Below are positions 1 to 13,019 of a stretch of 64,000 bases of DNA, one piece after another. The stretch is taken from contig CAJXBA010000002.1 in NCBI GenBank assembly GCA_913050185.1, positions 1-64,000 on the forward strand. The letters are read 5' to 3'. This DNA is from an uncultured Pelagibacteraceae bacterium. GTDB lineage: Bacteria; Pseudomonadota; Alphaproteobacteria; Pelagibacterales; Pelagibacteraceae. The notes beneath the pieces were generated by a model that saw only the letters and a program-made list of their open reading frames with translations, had not been told where the DNA came from and ran no database searches. Position 1 is the first letter of the stretch; each line of letters begins with the position of its first letter. The translations under genes were made by a program, and so were the position numbers.

Positions 1-1
1 A

Positions 2-366
<365 letters not shown>

Positions 367-367
<1 letters not shown>

Positions 368-762
368 TGGAAGATAATTTTAAACTTGAAATAATTAGCC
401 CAGAAAAAATAATTTTTTCTGATGATTGTACTATGGTAACCCTTCCTTCATACGAAGGTGATATGAGTCTATTAAAACATCATATTTCAATAATAACTTT
501 TTTAAGACCGGGAATAATTAAGATACAAAAAAATAATGGAAATTTTGAAGAGTTTCTTGTTCAAGACGGAACAGTTGAATATTTTAATGATAGTCTGGTG
601 GTTCTTTCATCGTCTGTAATAAATATAAAAAATGTATTAAAAGAATTTTTAGATAACTTAAACAAGGATACGCAAAATAGACTTATGGACAAAGATATTT
701 CGGATCATGATCGTTATACGCTAAATCATAAATTAGAAGTAATCAAAGAGATAAGAGTTTAA
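367..762 (+). CDS. atpC: ATP synthase F1 subunit epsilon
   Basis: FKLEIISPEKIIFSDDCTMVTLPSYEGDMSLLKHH; directly after atpD. Confidence 0.93.
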
Positions 763-1238
763 TTCAATTTTTTATAAGTTAGTTCTCCAGCCATTTTCTC
801 GTAAATTTTTACTTTAAAATCTACCGCGACTCCAGGTAAATCCGAAGGCTGAATCCATTTCCAATCTAGGAACTCTGGTTTTTTTGTTTTAATATTTATT
901 TCATCATTTTTTCCAAGAAACTTCATAATAAACCATTTTTGTTTTTGTCCCCTATATTTGCCTTGCCAAATTTTACCTAAAAGATTTTTTGGTAGATCAT
1001 AGGTTACCCATTCGTTTAATTCTTTTATTACTTCTACCGTTCTTACGCCAGTTTCTTCCTCAAGTTCTCTTTTTGCGGCTTGTAAAAAATCTTCATTTTT
1101 ATCAACCCCACCCTGAGGCATTTGCCATGAATTTGCTGGATTATCTATTCTTTTACCTACAAAAACTTTATTTTCATGATTTAATAGAGCTATACCTACC
1201 CCAAGTCTCAATGGCAGTTTTTTTCTATTTGTTGCCAT
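759..1238 (-). CDS. rppH: RNA pyrophosphohydrolase, Nudix family
   Basis: Nudix box GGVDKNEDFLQAAKRELEEETGV; LGVGIALLNHENKVFVGKR. Confidence 0.93.
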   Translation of the reverse strand: MATNRKKLPLRLGVGIALLNHENKVFVGKRIDNPANSWQMPQGGVDKNEDFLQAAKRELEEETGVRTVEVIKELNEWVTYDLPKNLLGKIWQGKYRGQKQKWFIMKFLGKNDEINIKTKKPEFLDWKWIQPSDLPGVAVDFKVKIYEKMAGELTYKKLN

Positions 1239-1244
1239 TAATCC

Positions 1245-2399
1245 TTAGCCATTAAAGAGTTTAACTGCGTAATTTAATTGGTTGTCAGTACTGGTGTTAA
1301 TTGAAAACTCTTTTTCTTGTTCTTCAACCTTGATGTCAGGTGATACCCCAACTTCAGAAATAGATTTTCCTGATGGTAAATAATATTTAGATATAGTTAA
1401 TCGTATCGCTCCCTTATTTCTTAAGGGAATAATAGATTGAACGGAACCTTTGCCAAATGTAGTTTCGCCTAACAACACAGCCCTTTTTTGATCTTGTAAA
1501 GCGCCCGCCACTATTTCGGAAGCTGATGCAGACCCGTTATTTATTAAAACTATTAGAGGTTTACCTTTAATATGATCTCCTTTTTTTGCAAAAAATTTTC
1601 TGTTTTCTCTACTTTTTCTTCCTCTGATGGAAACAATTTCTCCATCATTAAGGAAAAAATCAGTAATTTTAACAGCTTGGGATAGAAGGCCTCCTGGATT
1701 ATTCCTTAAATCAAAAATATACCCTATCAATTTATTATTTTTTTCTAACTTTGAAATTTCTTTTTTTAATTGACTGCTACTATTTTCATTAAACGCTCTT
1801 AATCTAAGGTAACCTATTTTATTATCTATAAATTTAGAAACTACTGATTGTATTTCGATAATTTCCCTCGTGATTTTGAAAATTTTTGCTTTTATTAGAC
1901 CTTTTCTTCTTATGGTAATTTCGATAGAGGATCCTATCGGCCCTCTCATTAAGTTAACAGCTTGCATTAGTGTTTTCCCTTGAACCTGCTCTTCATTTAT
2001 TCTGACAATATAATCTCCAGCTTTTATTCCGGCTCTAGCAGCGGGTGTATCATCAATTGGTGCGATGACTTTAACAACTCCAGCTTCCATGCTTACTTCT
2101 ATTCCCAAGCCTCCAAATTTTCCGCTAGTTTCTGTCTCCATTTCCTCAAAAATTTTCGGACTCATATAAGCAGAATAAGGATCCAAAGATTGAAGCACAC
2201 CATTAATCGCCGAATCCATCACTTCTGCTTGATCTATTTCATCAACATATTCATCTTGCACTTTTTCTAAAACTTCACTAAATAGATCGATTTTTTCATA
2301 CATCTTGTCAATATTTTGTGAAAAAGCTGTACTGAAAATATTTGTTAATATTATTGTCACGATTATTAAAATATAGTTTACTTTAAAAATTTTTTTCAT
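1245..2399 (-). CDS. ctpA: S41 carboxyl-terminal processing protease
   Basis: PDZ plus S41 motifs (GSASASEIVAGALQD, TFGKGSVQ), signal peptide. Confidence 0.94.
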   Translation of the reverse strand: MKKIFKVNYILIIVTIILTNIFSTAFSQNIDKMYEKIDLFSEVLEKVQDEYVDEIDQAEVMDSAINGVLQSLDPYSAYMSPKIFEEMETETSGKFGGLGIEVSMEAGVVKVIAPIDDTPAARAGIKAGDYIVRINEEQVQGKTLMQAVNLMRGPIGSSIEITIRRKGLIKAKIFKITREIIEIQSVVSKFIDNKIGYLRLRAFNENSSSQLKKEISKLEKNNKLIGYIFDLRNNPGGLLSQAVKITDFFLNDGEIVSIRGRKSRENRKFFAKKGDHIKGKPLIVLINNGSASASEIVAGALQDQKRAVLLGETTFGKGSVQSIIPLRNKGAIRLTISKYYLPSGKSISEVGVSPDIKVEEQEKEFSINTSTDNQLNYAVKLFNG

Positions 2400-2752
2400 A
2401 GCGTAAATCTCTCTTTCGGGATTAATTCAGACCACATTCTTTCTAGATCATAAAATTTTCTTTTTTCTGGATGAAAAATATGAATTATAATATCAACAGC
2501 ATCTATAAGTTTCCAATCATTACTGTTATGTCCTTCTAAACGGCAATTTACAATCCCATTTTTTTTGAGTTTTTCTAACAACACTTCCGATAAAGCTTGT
2601 ATGTGTCTTGATGAATTACCACTTGCAATTATCATAAAATCTGCAATTGAAGTTTTATCTTTGAGATTTATTGATTTTACTTCCATTGCTTTGTTATCGT
2701 TTAAAATATTTTCTATTTCTTCTTTCAGCTGAACAATTTCTTTTAATTGCAT
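2396..2752 (-). CDS. rsfS: Ribosomal silencing factor RsfS
   Basis: DFMIIASGNSSRHIQALSEVL, EGHNSNDWKLIDAVDIIIHIF. Confidence 0.93.
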   Translation of the reverse strand: MQLKEIVQLKEEIENILNDNKAMEVKSINLKDKTSIADFMIIASGNSSRHIQALSEVLLEKLKKNGIVNCRLEGHNSNDWKLIDAVDIIIHIFHPEKRKFYDLERMWSELIPKERFTL

Positions 2753-2763
2753 AAAAGTTTACG

Positions 2764-3300
2764 TTACCAAAATTTTCTAATTAATGAAGATGAAATATTT
2801 ATCTTTTTCCCTGGTATATATAACCAATCTTTTTTTCCAAATTTTTTTGATGCAATAGAATTAAGCGCTTTGGTAGAATATTTTTGTCTAGCAAAAACTA
2901 CCAGTTTAGCAAGCTCAGGTATTTTTCTCCAATTTTTCCACTTATGAAAATTTATTAAATTATCAGCACCAATAAAAAAATATATTTTTGACTTTTTATT
3001 TTTACTTTTCATATACTTGAGCAAATCAAATGTATTTATTGATTTTACTTTTCTCTCTAAGCTTTGAACAAAAATTTTTCTTTCTCTCCTTATAATTTTT
3101 TTTGATAATATCATTCTAGTCTTTACAGTTAAATAAGGTTTTTTTTTCAATGGATTTTTTTTTGTTATAATCCATATAAGTTTAGCTAATCCAAATTTTT
3201 TTATGCCAATTTTAGAAATATGTAAATGGCCGATGTGAGGCGGATCAAAAGTTCCTCCCAGAATTCCAATCTTAATATTTTTTTTAGACAATTTATGCAA
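2764..3300 (-). CDS. nadD: Nicotinate-nucleotide adenylyltransferase
   Basis: IGILGGTFDPPHIGHLHIS; neighbour of rsfS. Confidence 0.93.
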   Translation of the reverse strand: MHKLSKKNIKIGILGGTFDPPHIGHLHISKIGIKKFGLAKLIWIITKKNPLKKKPYLTVKTRMILSKKIIRRERKIFVQSLERKVKSINTFDLLKYMKSKNKKSKIYFFIGADNLINFHKWKNWRKIPELAKLVVFARQKYSTKALNSIASKKFGKKDWLYIPGKKINISSSLIRKFW

Positions 3301-3303
3301 AAA

Positions 3304-4566
3304 TTACTTCCTTATTTGTCCTTTGCCTTCTAAAATATATTTGTAGGTAGTGAGTTGATCAACACCAATCGGGCCGCGAGGATGAAGCTTGCTAGTTGAT
3401 ATACCAACTTCTGCACCGAAACCAAATTCTCCACCATCAGCAAATTGCGTTGAAGCATTATGAACAGCTATAGAACTGTTAATATTTGAAAGAAATTTCC
3501 TGGCTGTTTTTTTATTTATTGTAACTATGGAGTCTGTATGAGAAGAACCGTATTTGTTTATGTGATCTATGGCCTCCTCTACCCCATTTACACTTTTTAC
3601 AGAAATTGTGGGAGAGAGATATTCTGTTCCCCAGTCTTTTTTTGTTGCAATTTTCATTTTGTCGGAAATAAATTTTTTTATCGTCTTATCTCCTATGATT
3701 TTACACCCTGATTTGCTTAGCTGATCTAATATAGGTTTACAATGAGTTTTTAGGCACGTTTTATCTATTAATAAAGTTTCAGCAGCTCCACAAATACTAA
3801 CATTTCTCATTTTTGAATTTTTAACGACTTTTATTGCCATGCTTAAATCTGCTTCTTGATCTACGTAAACATGACACAAACCCTCATAATGTCCAATAAT
3901 CGAAACTGTTGATTTTTTTAAGACTTTCTTAACTAAACCTTTTCCACCTCTGGGAATTATTACATCGATATAATTTTTCATACTCGATAAAAGATAATTA
4001 ACATGATTTCTGTCTTTACTTTCAACAAATTGGACACAATTTTCATTACATTTTTTCTTTTTAAGGGCTCTCTTGAAAAGCTTAGCTAAAATTTTATTAG
4101 AATGAAATGCTTCAGAACCTCCACGCAAAATTACTACATTACCAGTTTTAAAACATAGAGCGGAAACGTCCGAAGTAACATTTGGTCTACTTTCATAAAT
4201 TACACCGATTACACCAATTGGTATAGAAACTCTTTTTATTATCAGTCCATTTGGTCTTCTCCAAGAAGATAAGGTCTTTCCCACAGGATCCTTGAATTTA
4301 ATTATTTTGTCTATCGAACTTCTAATTTGTTCAATTTTTTTATTATTTAATTCGAGTCTTTCAATCATGCTATACTTAATTTTTTTAGATCTTGCATTAG
4401 ATATATCTTTTTTATTTGAATTCAAAATCAATTGGGTATTTGTTTTTAAATATTGACTAAATTGTTTTAAGACGGCATTTCTCTTATCAATATTTAAACT
4501 AGAAAGATGTGAAGAAGCATGTTTTGCTTTTTTGCCCATTTTTTCCATGTATAAATTTTTTGACAT
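3304..4566 (-). CDS. proA: Gamma-glutamyl phosphate reductase
   Basis: IGVIGVIYESRPNVTSDVSALCFKTGN. Confidence 0.96.
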   Translation of the reverse strand: MSKNLYMEKMGKKAKHASSHLSSLNIDKRNAVLKQFSQYLKTNTQLILNSNKKDISNARSKKIKYSMIERLELNNKKIEQIRSSIDKIIKFKDPVGKTLSSWRRPNGLIIKRVSIPIGVIGVIYESRPNVTSDVSALCFKTGNVVILRGGSEAFHSNKILAKLFKRALKKKKCNENCVQFVESKDRNHVNYLLSSMKNYIDVIIPRGGKGLVKKVLKKSTVSIIGHYEGLCHVYVDQEADLSMAIKVVKNSKMRNVSICGAAETLLIDKTCLKTHCKPILDQLSKSGCKIIGDKTIKKFISDKMKIATKKDWGTEYLSPTISVKSVNGVEEAIDHINKYGSSHTDSIVTINKKTARKFLSNINSSIAVHNASTQFADGGEFGFGAEVGISTSKLHPRGPIGVDQLTTYKYILEGKGQIRK

Positions 4567-4568
4567 TT

Positions 4569-6678
<2,110 letters not shown>

Positions 6679-6688
6679 TTATCGGGAA

Positions 6689-6943
6689 TTAACTGGGGAT
6701 AACAGACACAAATGTTCTGTTTAGTTTTTTAGTTTTAAATTGGACTTTCCCTTTAATCAAAGAAAATATCGTATGATCTTTGCCTATACTGACATGGTTA
6801 CCTGGATGTATTCTGGTGCCTCTTTGCCTTACTATAATATTTCCTGGTAGCACTAACTGACCACCATACTTTTTTACACCTAGCCGTCTGCCCGCACTAT
6901 CACGTCCATTTCTTGACGAACCACCTGCTTTTTTTGTTGCCAT
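6689..6943 (-). CDS. rpmA: 50S ribosomal protein L27
   Basis: [28 protein letters not shown]. Confidence 0.97.
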   Translation of the reverse strand: MATKKAGGSSRNGRDSAGRRLGVKKYGGQLVLPGNIIVRQRGTRIHPGNHVSIGKDHTIFSLIKGKVQFKTKKLNRTFVSVIPS

Positions 6944-6968
6944 AATTTAATATCCTAGTTTGATAATA

Positions 6969-7571
6969 TCATTTTTTTGTTGTTGTTAAAGGTTTCTTTT
7001 TGGTTGTCGTTTTTTTCTTAATCAAATCACTTTTTTTTGTCTGTAATTTTATTTTTTTCTGCACTTCTTCTAACCTTTTCTTTTCTATTTCATTTATTTT
7101 TTTTACTTCTTCTTGTTGCAATCTTCTCATTTCTTCTGCTTTTAATATTCTCAAGGAAATATCCTCAGATTTTATTGACTTAGTCGATTCGGTTTTTTCA
7201 CTCTTGATTGAAATTTTTTCTTTTTTCGGTTCTGATTGTGCAATTAACTTGCCATTTTTTGAGAAAATTTTCGTTATTTTAACAAGGGAGATTGGTTGTC
7301 TATGACCATATTTTTTCCTAGAATTTTTTCTTCTTCTTTTTTTAAAAACTAATATGGTTTTGTTTTTTTTATTTTTAAGAATTTTTGCTTCTACTTTTGC
7401 ACCTTGGATATTTGGATTTCCAATTTCTGTGATCTTGTCATCGTTCAAAAAAAGAACGTTTTTAAATTCAATGATTTTGCCTTCTTGATTGTTAAGTCTT
7501 TCTATTTTAAGGATTTCGTTTGTTGAAACCTTATATTGCTTACCACCCGTTTGAATAACTGCGAAAGACAT
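6969..7571 (-). CDS. rplU: 50S ribosomal protein L21 with long Lys-rich C-terminal extension
   Basis: MSFAVIQTGGKQYKVSTNEILKIERL...GHRQPISLVKITKI then about 95 extra charged residues. Confidence 0.94.
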   Translation of the reverse strand: MSFAVIQTGGKQYKVSTNEILKIERLNNQEGKIIEFKNVLFLNDDKITEIGNPNIQGAKVEAKILKNKKNKTILVFKKRRRKNSRKKYGHRQPISLVKITKIFSKNGKLIAQSEPKKEKISIKSEKTESTKSIKSEDISLRILKAEEMRRLQQEEVKKINEIEKKRLEEVQKKIKLQTKKSDLIKKKTTTKKKPLTTTKK

Positions 7572-7642
7572 TGTATTAATTTCATATTTAGAAATGTTGG
7601 CAATATAACTCGTTAGCTAATCAAGTCAAGTTATAACAATGA

Positions 7643-8404
7643 CTAAAAACTATCTTTTAAGTCCCTAATTTTTCTAAAAACTCTATAATCTTCTTGGTTT
7701 TCCATGTTTAACTTAATTTTAAGATCATCCTGATCACATCTAAGAAAAATATTAGTTCTTAGCTCATCATCTAGAATAGCAGGAATTGTTGGTAAATTGT
7801 TTGATCTTAATTTTTTTATTTTTTCGAACCGTTTTTTTAGACTAATATTATCTTCATCATACTTCATGCAAAATTCTGCATTTCTGTAGGTATATTCATG
7901 ACCACAGTAAATTTTTGTATCTCCAGGAAGTTTTTTTATTTTATTCAAGGACCTTAGTAATTGTTCGTGGTCTCCTTCAAAAATTTTTCCACATCCAAGA
8001 GAAAACAGAGTATCTCCTGTAAATGCGATTTTTTCTTTTTTAAAAAAAAAACATATATGACCCAAGGTATGCCCAGGAATATGCAATATTTTTACTTGTG
8101 AGTTTCCAAAGACCCATTCTTCTTTGTCATTGAGCGTAATATCGATATCCGGAATTCTATGTTTATCACCATTAAAACCAACAATTTTAGCGTTATATTT
8201 TTTTTTTAATTCAATATTTCCTCCTATGTGATCGAAGTGATGATGTGTATTTAATATATAATCTAATCTTAGATTTTGCTGTTGAAGAAAATCAATGACG
8301 GGCGATGCTTCGGACGGATCAACTACGCCAACAATTTTAAAATTATTATCATTAATAATATAGGCATAATTATCTGTTAAACACGGTATTGGAGTAATTT
8401 GCAT
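7643..8404 (-). CDS. gloB: Hydroxyacylglutathione hydrolase (glyoxalase II)
   Basis: THHHFDHIGGN metallo-beta-lactamase motif, CGHEYTYRNAEF. Confidence 0.95.
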   Translation of the reverse strand: MQITPIPCLTDNYAYIINDNNFKIVGVVDPSEASPVIDFLQQQNLRLDYILNTHHHFDHIGGNIELKKKYNAKIVGFNGDKHRIPDIDITLNDKEEWVFGNSQVKILHIPGHTLGHICFFFKKEKIAFTGDTLFSLGCGKIFEGDHEQLLRSLNKIKKLPGDTKIYCGHEYTYRNAEFCMKYDEDNISLKKRFEKIKKLRSNNLPTIPAILDDELRTNIFLRCDQDDLKIKLNMENQEDYRVFRKIRDLKDSF

Positions 8405-8410
8405 ATTTAA

Positions 8411-9004
8411 TTATTGTATAAGAAATATACCAAGTTGTGAAAAAATATTTTTATAACTCATATTTCTATTTGTAATTTCAGAAATTTTTTCGTTAGTTAA
8501 GCACATAGACTTATCAATTTTTATATTCTTTTTCTTGCAGAAATTAACAAAGTCTTGAATAGTGCACATATGCAAATTTGGGGTGTTATACCACTCGTTA
8601 GGCAAACTTTTAGTTATAGGCATAGTTCCCTTAATTAATAACTGAAGACGTACTTTCCAATATCCAAAATTGGGAATAGAAACAATTGTTTGTTTTCCAA
8701 TTCTAAGCAATTGATCTAAAACTCCTTCGGGATTTAAAAAAGCCTGTAGTGTTTGACTTAGCACAACATAATCAAATGATTTTTTTGGAAATTGAACTAA
8801 TTCTTTTTCAGCATCACCCTCAATTACTGAAAGGCCTTTCGAAATACATTTTTGCACAAGATCTTTCTGCGGCTCAAGACCTCTGACGTCATTTTGTTGC
8901 TTGATTTTAAGATATTCCATTAGCGTTCCATCTCCACATCCGATATCCAAAACTCTTTTATTGCTTTGGATTATTTGAGATATTACTTCAAATTCTTTTT
9001 TCAT
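8411..9004 (-). CDS. metW: Methionine biosynthesis protein MetW
   Basis: [16 protein letters not shown]; overlaps metX. Confidence 0.94.
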   Translation of the reverse strand: MKKEFEVISQIIQSNKRVLDIGCGDGTLMEYLKIKQQNDVRGLEPQKDLVQKCISKGLSVIEGDAEKELVQFPKKSFDYVVLSQTLQAFLNPEGVLDQLLRIGKQTIVSIPNFGYWKVRLQLLIKGTMPITKSLPNEWYNTPNLHMCTIQDFVNFCKKKNIKIDKSMCLTNEKISEITNRNMSYKNIFSQLGIFLIQ

Positions 9005-10115
9005 TATTATTTATCTCGTTATAAGTTGAATTAAGAAATTCACTTATTGTTTTTAAGAATTCTGGCACATCTAACAAAAATGAATCATGGCCTTTATCAG
9101 AATTGATTTCAACAAAACCGACGTTTGCACCACAGGCATTTAAAGCTATCACTATTTCTTTATTTTCAATAGTGGGATAAAGCCAGTCGGATGAAAATGA
9201 TATTACACAAAACTTTGATTTTGTATTTTTGAAGGCGAGTGACAAGTTACCATTAAATTGTTTTTCCAAATCAAAATAATCCATAGCTCTGGTGATGTAC
9301 AAATAACTATTAGCGTCAAACCTATCTACAAAAGTTGCTCCTTGATGACGTAAATAACTTTCTATTTGAAAATCAGCATCAAAACCAAATTTTAAACTTC
9401 CTTTATCTTGTAATTTTCTTCCAAATTTTTCCTGCAATCCTTGCTTGGATAAATAGGTAATGTGTGCAGCCATTCTTGCTATTGCTAAACCTTTATCGGG
9501 TGTTGAGTTTTCTTTTTTCCAATTGGGATCGGTCATGATTGCCTGTCGACCTAACTCGTTTAATGCAATGTTTTGCGCAGAATGACTAGCACTACAAGCT
9601 ATTGGAATAGCAGAATGAGTTTTGTCAGGATACAACGAAGTAAATTGCAATACTTGCATTCCACCCATAGATCCACCTGTTACGGCAAGTAATTTTTTGA
9701 TACCCAAATGATCTAGTAAATATTTTTGAGCTCTAACCATATCCCTTATTGTTATTACTGGGAAAGTGGTTCCATATACTTTGTTGGTTTCTGGATTTAT
9801 TTCTCTTGGGCCAAAGCTTCCCATACATCCACCTAAAACATTTGAACAAATTACAAAATATTTGTTTGTATCAATTGCCTTTCCTGGACCTACAGCAGTA
9901 GTCCACCATCCCTCTCTTTTGGTGATGGGATTGACGTTTGTAACGAATTGATCACCAGTTAAAGCATGAAAAGCAAATACAGCATTATTCTTACTTTTAT
10001 TCAAAGTTCCATAAGTTTCGTAAGCTAAAGGAAAGTTTTTGATTGTTTTTCCACAATCCAACTCAAAAGAACTATTAATAATTATTTTTTTTATATTTTT
10101 AATTTCGTCATTCAT
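8988..10115 (-). CDS. metX: Homoserine O-acetyltransferase
   Basis: [23 protein letters not shown] at 10115 (MNDEIKNI) preferred over the TTG at 10124. Confidence 0.95.
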   Translation of the reverse strand: MNDEIKNIKKIIINSSFELDCGKTIKNFPLAYETYGTLNKSKNNAVFAFHALTGDQFVTNVNPITKREGWWTTAVGPGKAIDTNKYFVICSNVLGGCMGSFGPREINPETNKVYGTTFPVITIRDMVRAQKYLLDHLGIKKLLAVTGGSMGGMQVLQFTSLYPDKTHSAIPIACSASHSAQNIALNELGRQAIMTDPNWKKENSTPDKGLAIARMAAHITYLSKQGLQEKFGRKLQDKGSLKFGFDADFQIESYLRHQGATFVDRFDANSYLYITRAMDYFDLEKQFNGNLSLAFKNTKSKFCVISFSSDWLYPTIENKEIVIALNACGANVGFVEINSDKGHDSFLLDVPEFLKTISEFLNSTYNEINNNEKRI

Positions 10116-10122
10116 ATCAAAC

Positions 10123-10146
10123 AAAAAAAAACCCAGCTAAACTGGG
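10123..10146 (-). terminator. Terminator of the SAM-II expression platform
   Basis: Minus strand CCCAG-TTTAG-CTGGG followed by a T-run just before metX. Confidence 0.75.
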
Positions 10147-10153
10147 CAAAAAA

Positions 10154-10206
10154 CCTTTTTTAGCTGTTTTTTTTAGGCGCTCGCAATTTAAGTTAAATCA
10201 GCGCCG
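10154..10206 (-). promoter_or_regulatory. SAM-II riboswitch aptamer upstream of metX
   Basis: Minus strand GGCGCTGATTTAACTTAAATTGCGAGCGCCTAAAAAAAACAGCTAAAAAAGG: P1 GGCGCT/AGCGCC, conserved GATTTAAC, TTGC and GCTAAA blocks as remembered for SAM-II. Confidence 0.9.
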
Positions 10207-10312
10207 TCTTTTTGTACTAAAAAGTACATCTATTGTCAATTTGGTTTGTATTTATTTTGCCACAAAGCTGCATATATAGTATTTACCGTTACAATTTATA
10301 TATTAAAAAATT

Positions 10313-11392
10313 ATGACTTTGCCGAAACCAATAAAATTTAGAGTTGAAAGATATATTGGAGGATTATCTCAATTTAAAAAAGTTGATAATCCAATAAAAT
10401 TATCCGCAAATGAATCTGCCTTAGGACCAAGCCCAAAAGCAATTCAGGCATTTGAAAATGATAAAAATAAAATTTTTAAATATCCAGAATCGGACTCGAG
10501 CTCTTTAAGGGAAGTTCTGGCTGAGAAATTTAATATTGATTCCAAAAGAATTATTTGCGGATCAGGCTCTGATCAGATATTCGACCTAACATGCAGACTT
10601 TTTCTAGAACCGGAAGACGAAGTTATTGTTACCGAATTTGGATTTATTATGTACGGAATATATACGCTGCAGCATAAGGCTAAAGTAGTATTGGCTAAGG
10701 AGAAAAATTTCAAAGCATCAGTGGATGAGATATTAAAAAAAGTTACTAACAAAACTAAAATCGTATTTATTGCAAATCCCAACAATCCCACAGGTACTTA
10801 TTTGTCAAAAGATGAAATGCTAAATTTAAGAAAAAGACTTAAAAGCAATATTCTTATGGTAGTTGACGACGCATATTTTGAATTTTTATACTCAGATGAT
10901 TTTACTTCTGGCTTGGAGCTTTTTAAAGATTTTACCAATGTATTAGTCACAAGAACCTTTTCTAAAATTTATGGTCTAGCGGGTTTAAGGTTAGGCTGGG
11001 GTTATTCTTCCAAAGAAATAATTGATGCCATGTATCAAATTAAACCTCCTTTTAATGTAAATAGAGCTGCTCTTGCAGCAGGTGTTGAAGCCATCAAAGA
11101 TGAAGGATGGATAAACAAAGCAATTGAATATAATACACTATGGTCAAAAAAAATATTTTCTGTTTTAAAGGAATATAACATTAAAGTAAATGAACCTACG
11201 ACAAATTTCTTTTTGATAAATTTTGGCGAGAAAAAAATTAGTTCGGATAAGATTTTTGAAAAATTAGCTAGCAAACGTTTGATTTTAAGGAAAATGACAC
11301 AATATAAAATACCTAATGCTCTAAGACTTACCATTGGAAATAAAAAAGCCAATGAACATTTCATACAATCCATTGGGAGCATATTGAAATAA
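10313..11392 (+). CDS. hisC: Histidinol-phosphate aminotransferase
   Basis: KLSANESALGPSPKAIQAF, PNNPTGTYL, RTFSKIYGLAGLRLGWGY. Confidence 0.94.
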   Translation: MTLPKPIKFRVERYIGGLSQFKKVDNPIKLSANESALGPSPKAIQAFENDKNKIFKYPESDSSSLREVLAEKFNIDSKRIICGSGSDQIFDLTCRLFLEPEDEVIVTEFGFIMYGIYTLQHKAKVVLAKEKNFKASVDEILKKVTNKTKIVFIANPNNPTGTYLSKDEMLNLRKRLKSNILMVVDDAYFEFLYSDDFTSGLELFKDFTNVLVTRTFSKIYGLAGLRLGWGYSSKEIIDAMYQIKPPFNVNRAALAAGVEAIKDEGWINKAIEYNTLWSKKIFSVLKEYNIKVNEPTTNFFLINFGEKKISSDKIFEKLASKRLILRKMTQYKIPNALRLTIGNKKANEHFIQSIGSILK

Positions 11393-12291
11393 TGTTCAAG
11401 AAAGTATGTATAATTGGATGTGGTTTGATTGGCTCTTCGATAGCGAGAGCAATAAAAAAAAACAATCTTTCAGTTAAAATAGTTTCTTCTAATAGATCAG
11501 ATACTACAAATAAAAAAGTAATCAAATTAAATATAGTGAACGAATCAAGTTCGGACACAAAAAAAATGGTAAAAGAATCTGATTTAATTATAATTGCCAC
11601 ACCTTTAAGTAGTTATAAGAGTCTGATTTTTAAAATAAAAAATTCACTGAAAAATGGAGCAATATTAACTGATGTTGGATCAGTTAAGGAAAAAGTAATT
11701 TCCTTGATTGAAAAAAATATTCCCAAAAACGTGTCATGGATTTCATCACATCCGATAGCCGGAACAGAGGAAAGTGGGCCTGAGGCAGGATTTTCTGAAC
11801 TTTTTAAAGATAGATGGTGCATTATAACCCCAAGCAGTCAAGCTAAAAAACGAGATATTAAATTACTAAAAAATTTTTGGAAAAAAATAGGAAGTAGAGT
11901 TGATATTATGGATGCAAAACAACATGATTACATTTTATCAATCACAAGTCATATACCACATTTAATAGCGTATAATATTGTAAATACGACGTTAGATATC
12001 AATGAGAAAAAAAAACAAGAAATTGTGAAATATAGTGCTGGTGGATTAAGAGATTTTACAAGAATTGCAGCCTCCAATCCTATTATGTGGAGAGATATTT
12101 TTATTCAAAATAGAGAAAATGCATCAATAATGATTGATAAATTTATTGAAAACTTAAGAGATCTAAAAAAAGCAATTAAAAACAAAAACGAAAAAAAATT
12201 GGAAAAAATTTTTACAAAAACAAAAAAAATTAGAAAAGAAATCGTAAAAGCGGGTCAGGATATAGGCAAAGCTAATTTTGGAAGAAAGTAA
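11392..12291 (+). CDS. tyrA: Prephenate/arogenate dehydrogenase
   Basis: CIIGCGLIGSSIARAIK, SHPIAGTEESGPEAGF. Confidence 0.92.
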   Translation: MFKKVCIIGCGLIGSSIARAIKKNNLSVKIVSSNRSDTTNKKVIKLNIVNESSSDTKKMVKESDLIIIATPLSSYKSLIFKIKNSLKNGAILTDVGSVKEKVISLIEKNIPKNVSWISSHPIAGTEESGPEAGFSELFKDRWCIITPSSQAKKRDIKLLKNFWKKIGSRVDIMDAKQHDYILSITSHIPHLIAYNIVNTTLDINEKKKQEIVKYSAGGLRDFTRIAASNPIMWRDIFIQNRENASIMIDKFIENLRDLKKAIKNKNEKKLEKIFTKTKKIRKEIVKAGQDIGKANFGRK

Positions 12292-12294
12292 AGA

Positions 12295-13002
12295 TTAAGA
12301 AATATTTTTAATTTCGTTGTAAATTTTCATCTCTAAATTTTTAATAAAATCATTTCGATTAAGTCCAGGTTTTATCGGTTCTAAAAAGGATACCGTTATT
12401 TTGCCTGGATATTTAATTATCCCATTTTTTGGCCAAACTTTACCTGAATTTAGCGCAACAGGAACACAAGAAATATTTAATGCTTCATATATTCTTCCAA
12501 CTCCTTTTTTAAAAGGCACTTTATCATCAACCATCACTCTTGTTCCTTGGGGAAATATTAAAAGAGGTCTATTTTCATTTTTGATAATATTTGCAACTCT
12601 ATCAAAGAAATTAAGATTATCTTTTGTGGTTGTGTTTCTTATTATTTCTATTGATTTAATTTTTTTTAAATAAAGCCCAAACAAAGGAATTTTGAGGAGT
12701 TCTTTTTTTAAAATAAAAACAGGATAATCAAGTATACTTTGTAGCGCAAAGGTTTCAAACATGGATTGATGTGCAGAAGCAACAAAATATTTTTCATTTT
12801 TAGGTATATTTTCGGTTCCTTTAAACTCTACTTTTGTATTTAAAAAGATTCTTACTATAAAAATTACATAGTAACCTAAAAATTTTCCGAATAACAAAGT
12901 AATTTTTGCAGGTAAAAATAGTGTCGGCAATGCAATTAAGAAAACAGTAGCAATTCCCGTGTACAAAAAAAGATTAAACAATAATGATCTTAAAAGCAGC
13001 AT
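12295..13002 (-). CDS. plsC: 1-acyl-sn-glycerol-3-phosphate acyltransferase
   Basis: SAHQSMFET, FPQGTRV motifs. Confidence 0.9.
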   Translation of the reverse strand: MLLLRSLLFNLFLYTGIATVFLIALPTLFLPAKITLLFGKFLGYYVIFIVRIFLNTKVEFKGTENIPKNEKYFVASAHQSMFETFALQSILDYPVFILKKELLKIPLFGLYLKKIKSIEIIRNTTTKDNLNFFDRVANIIKNENRPLLIFPQGTRVMVDDKVPFKKGVGRIYEALNISCVPVALNSGKVWPKNGIIKYPGKITVSFLEPIKPGLNRNDFIKNLEMKIYNEIKNIS

Positions 13003-13019
13003 TTAAAATGGATGTTGAA

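Noticed and set aside
989-1255. Antisense ORF over rppH
   Set aside because: Lies inside a confidently identified gene; no independent support
7000-7305. 101 aa + ORF antisense to the L21 tail
   Set aside because: Phe/Ser-rich complement of Lys/Glu-rich codons; artefact
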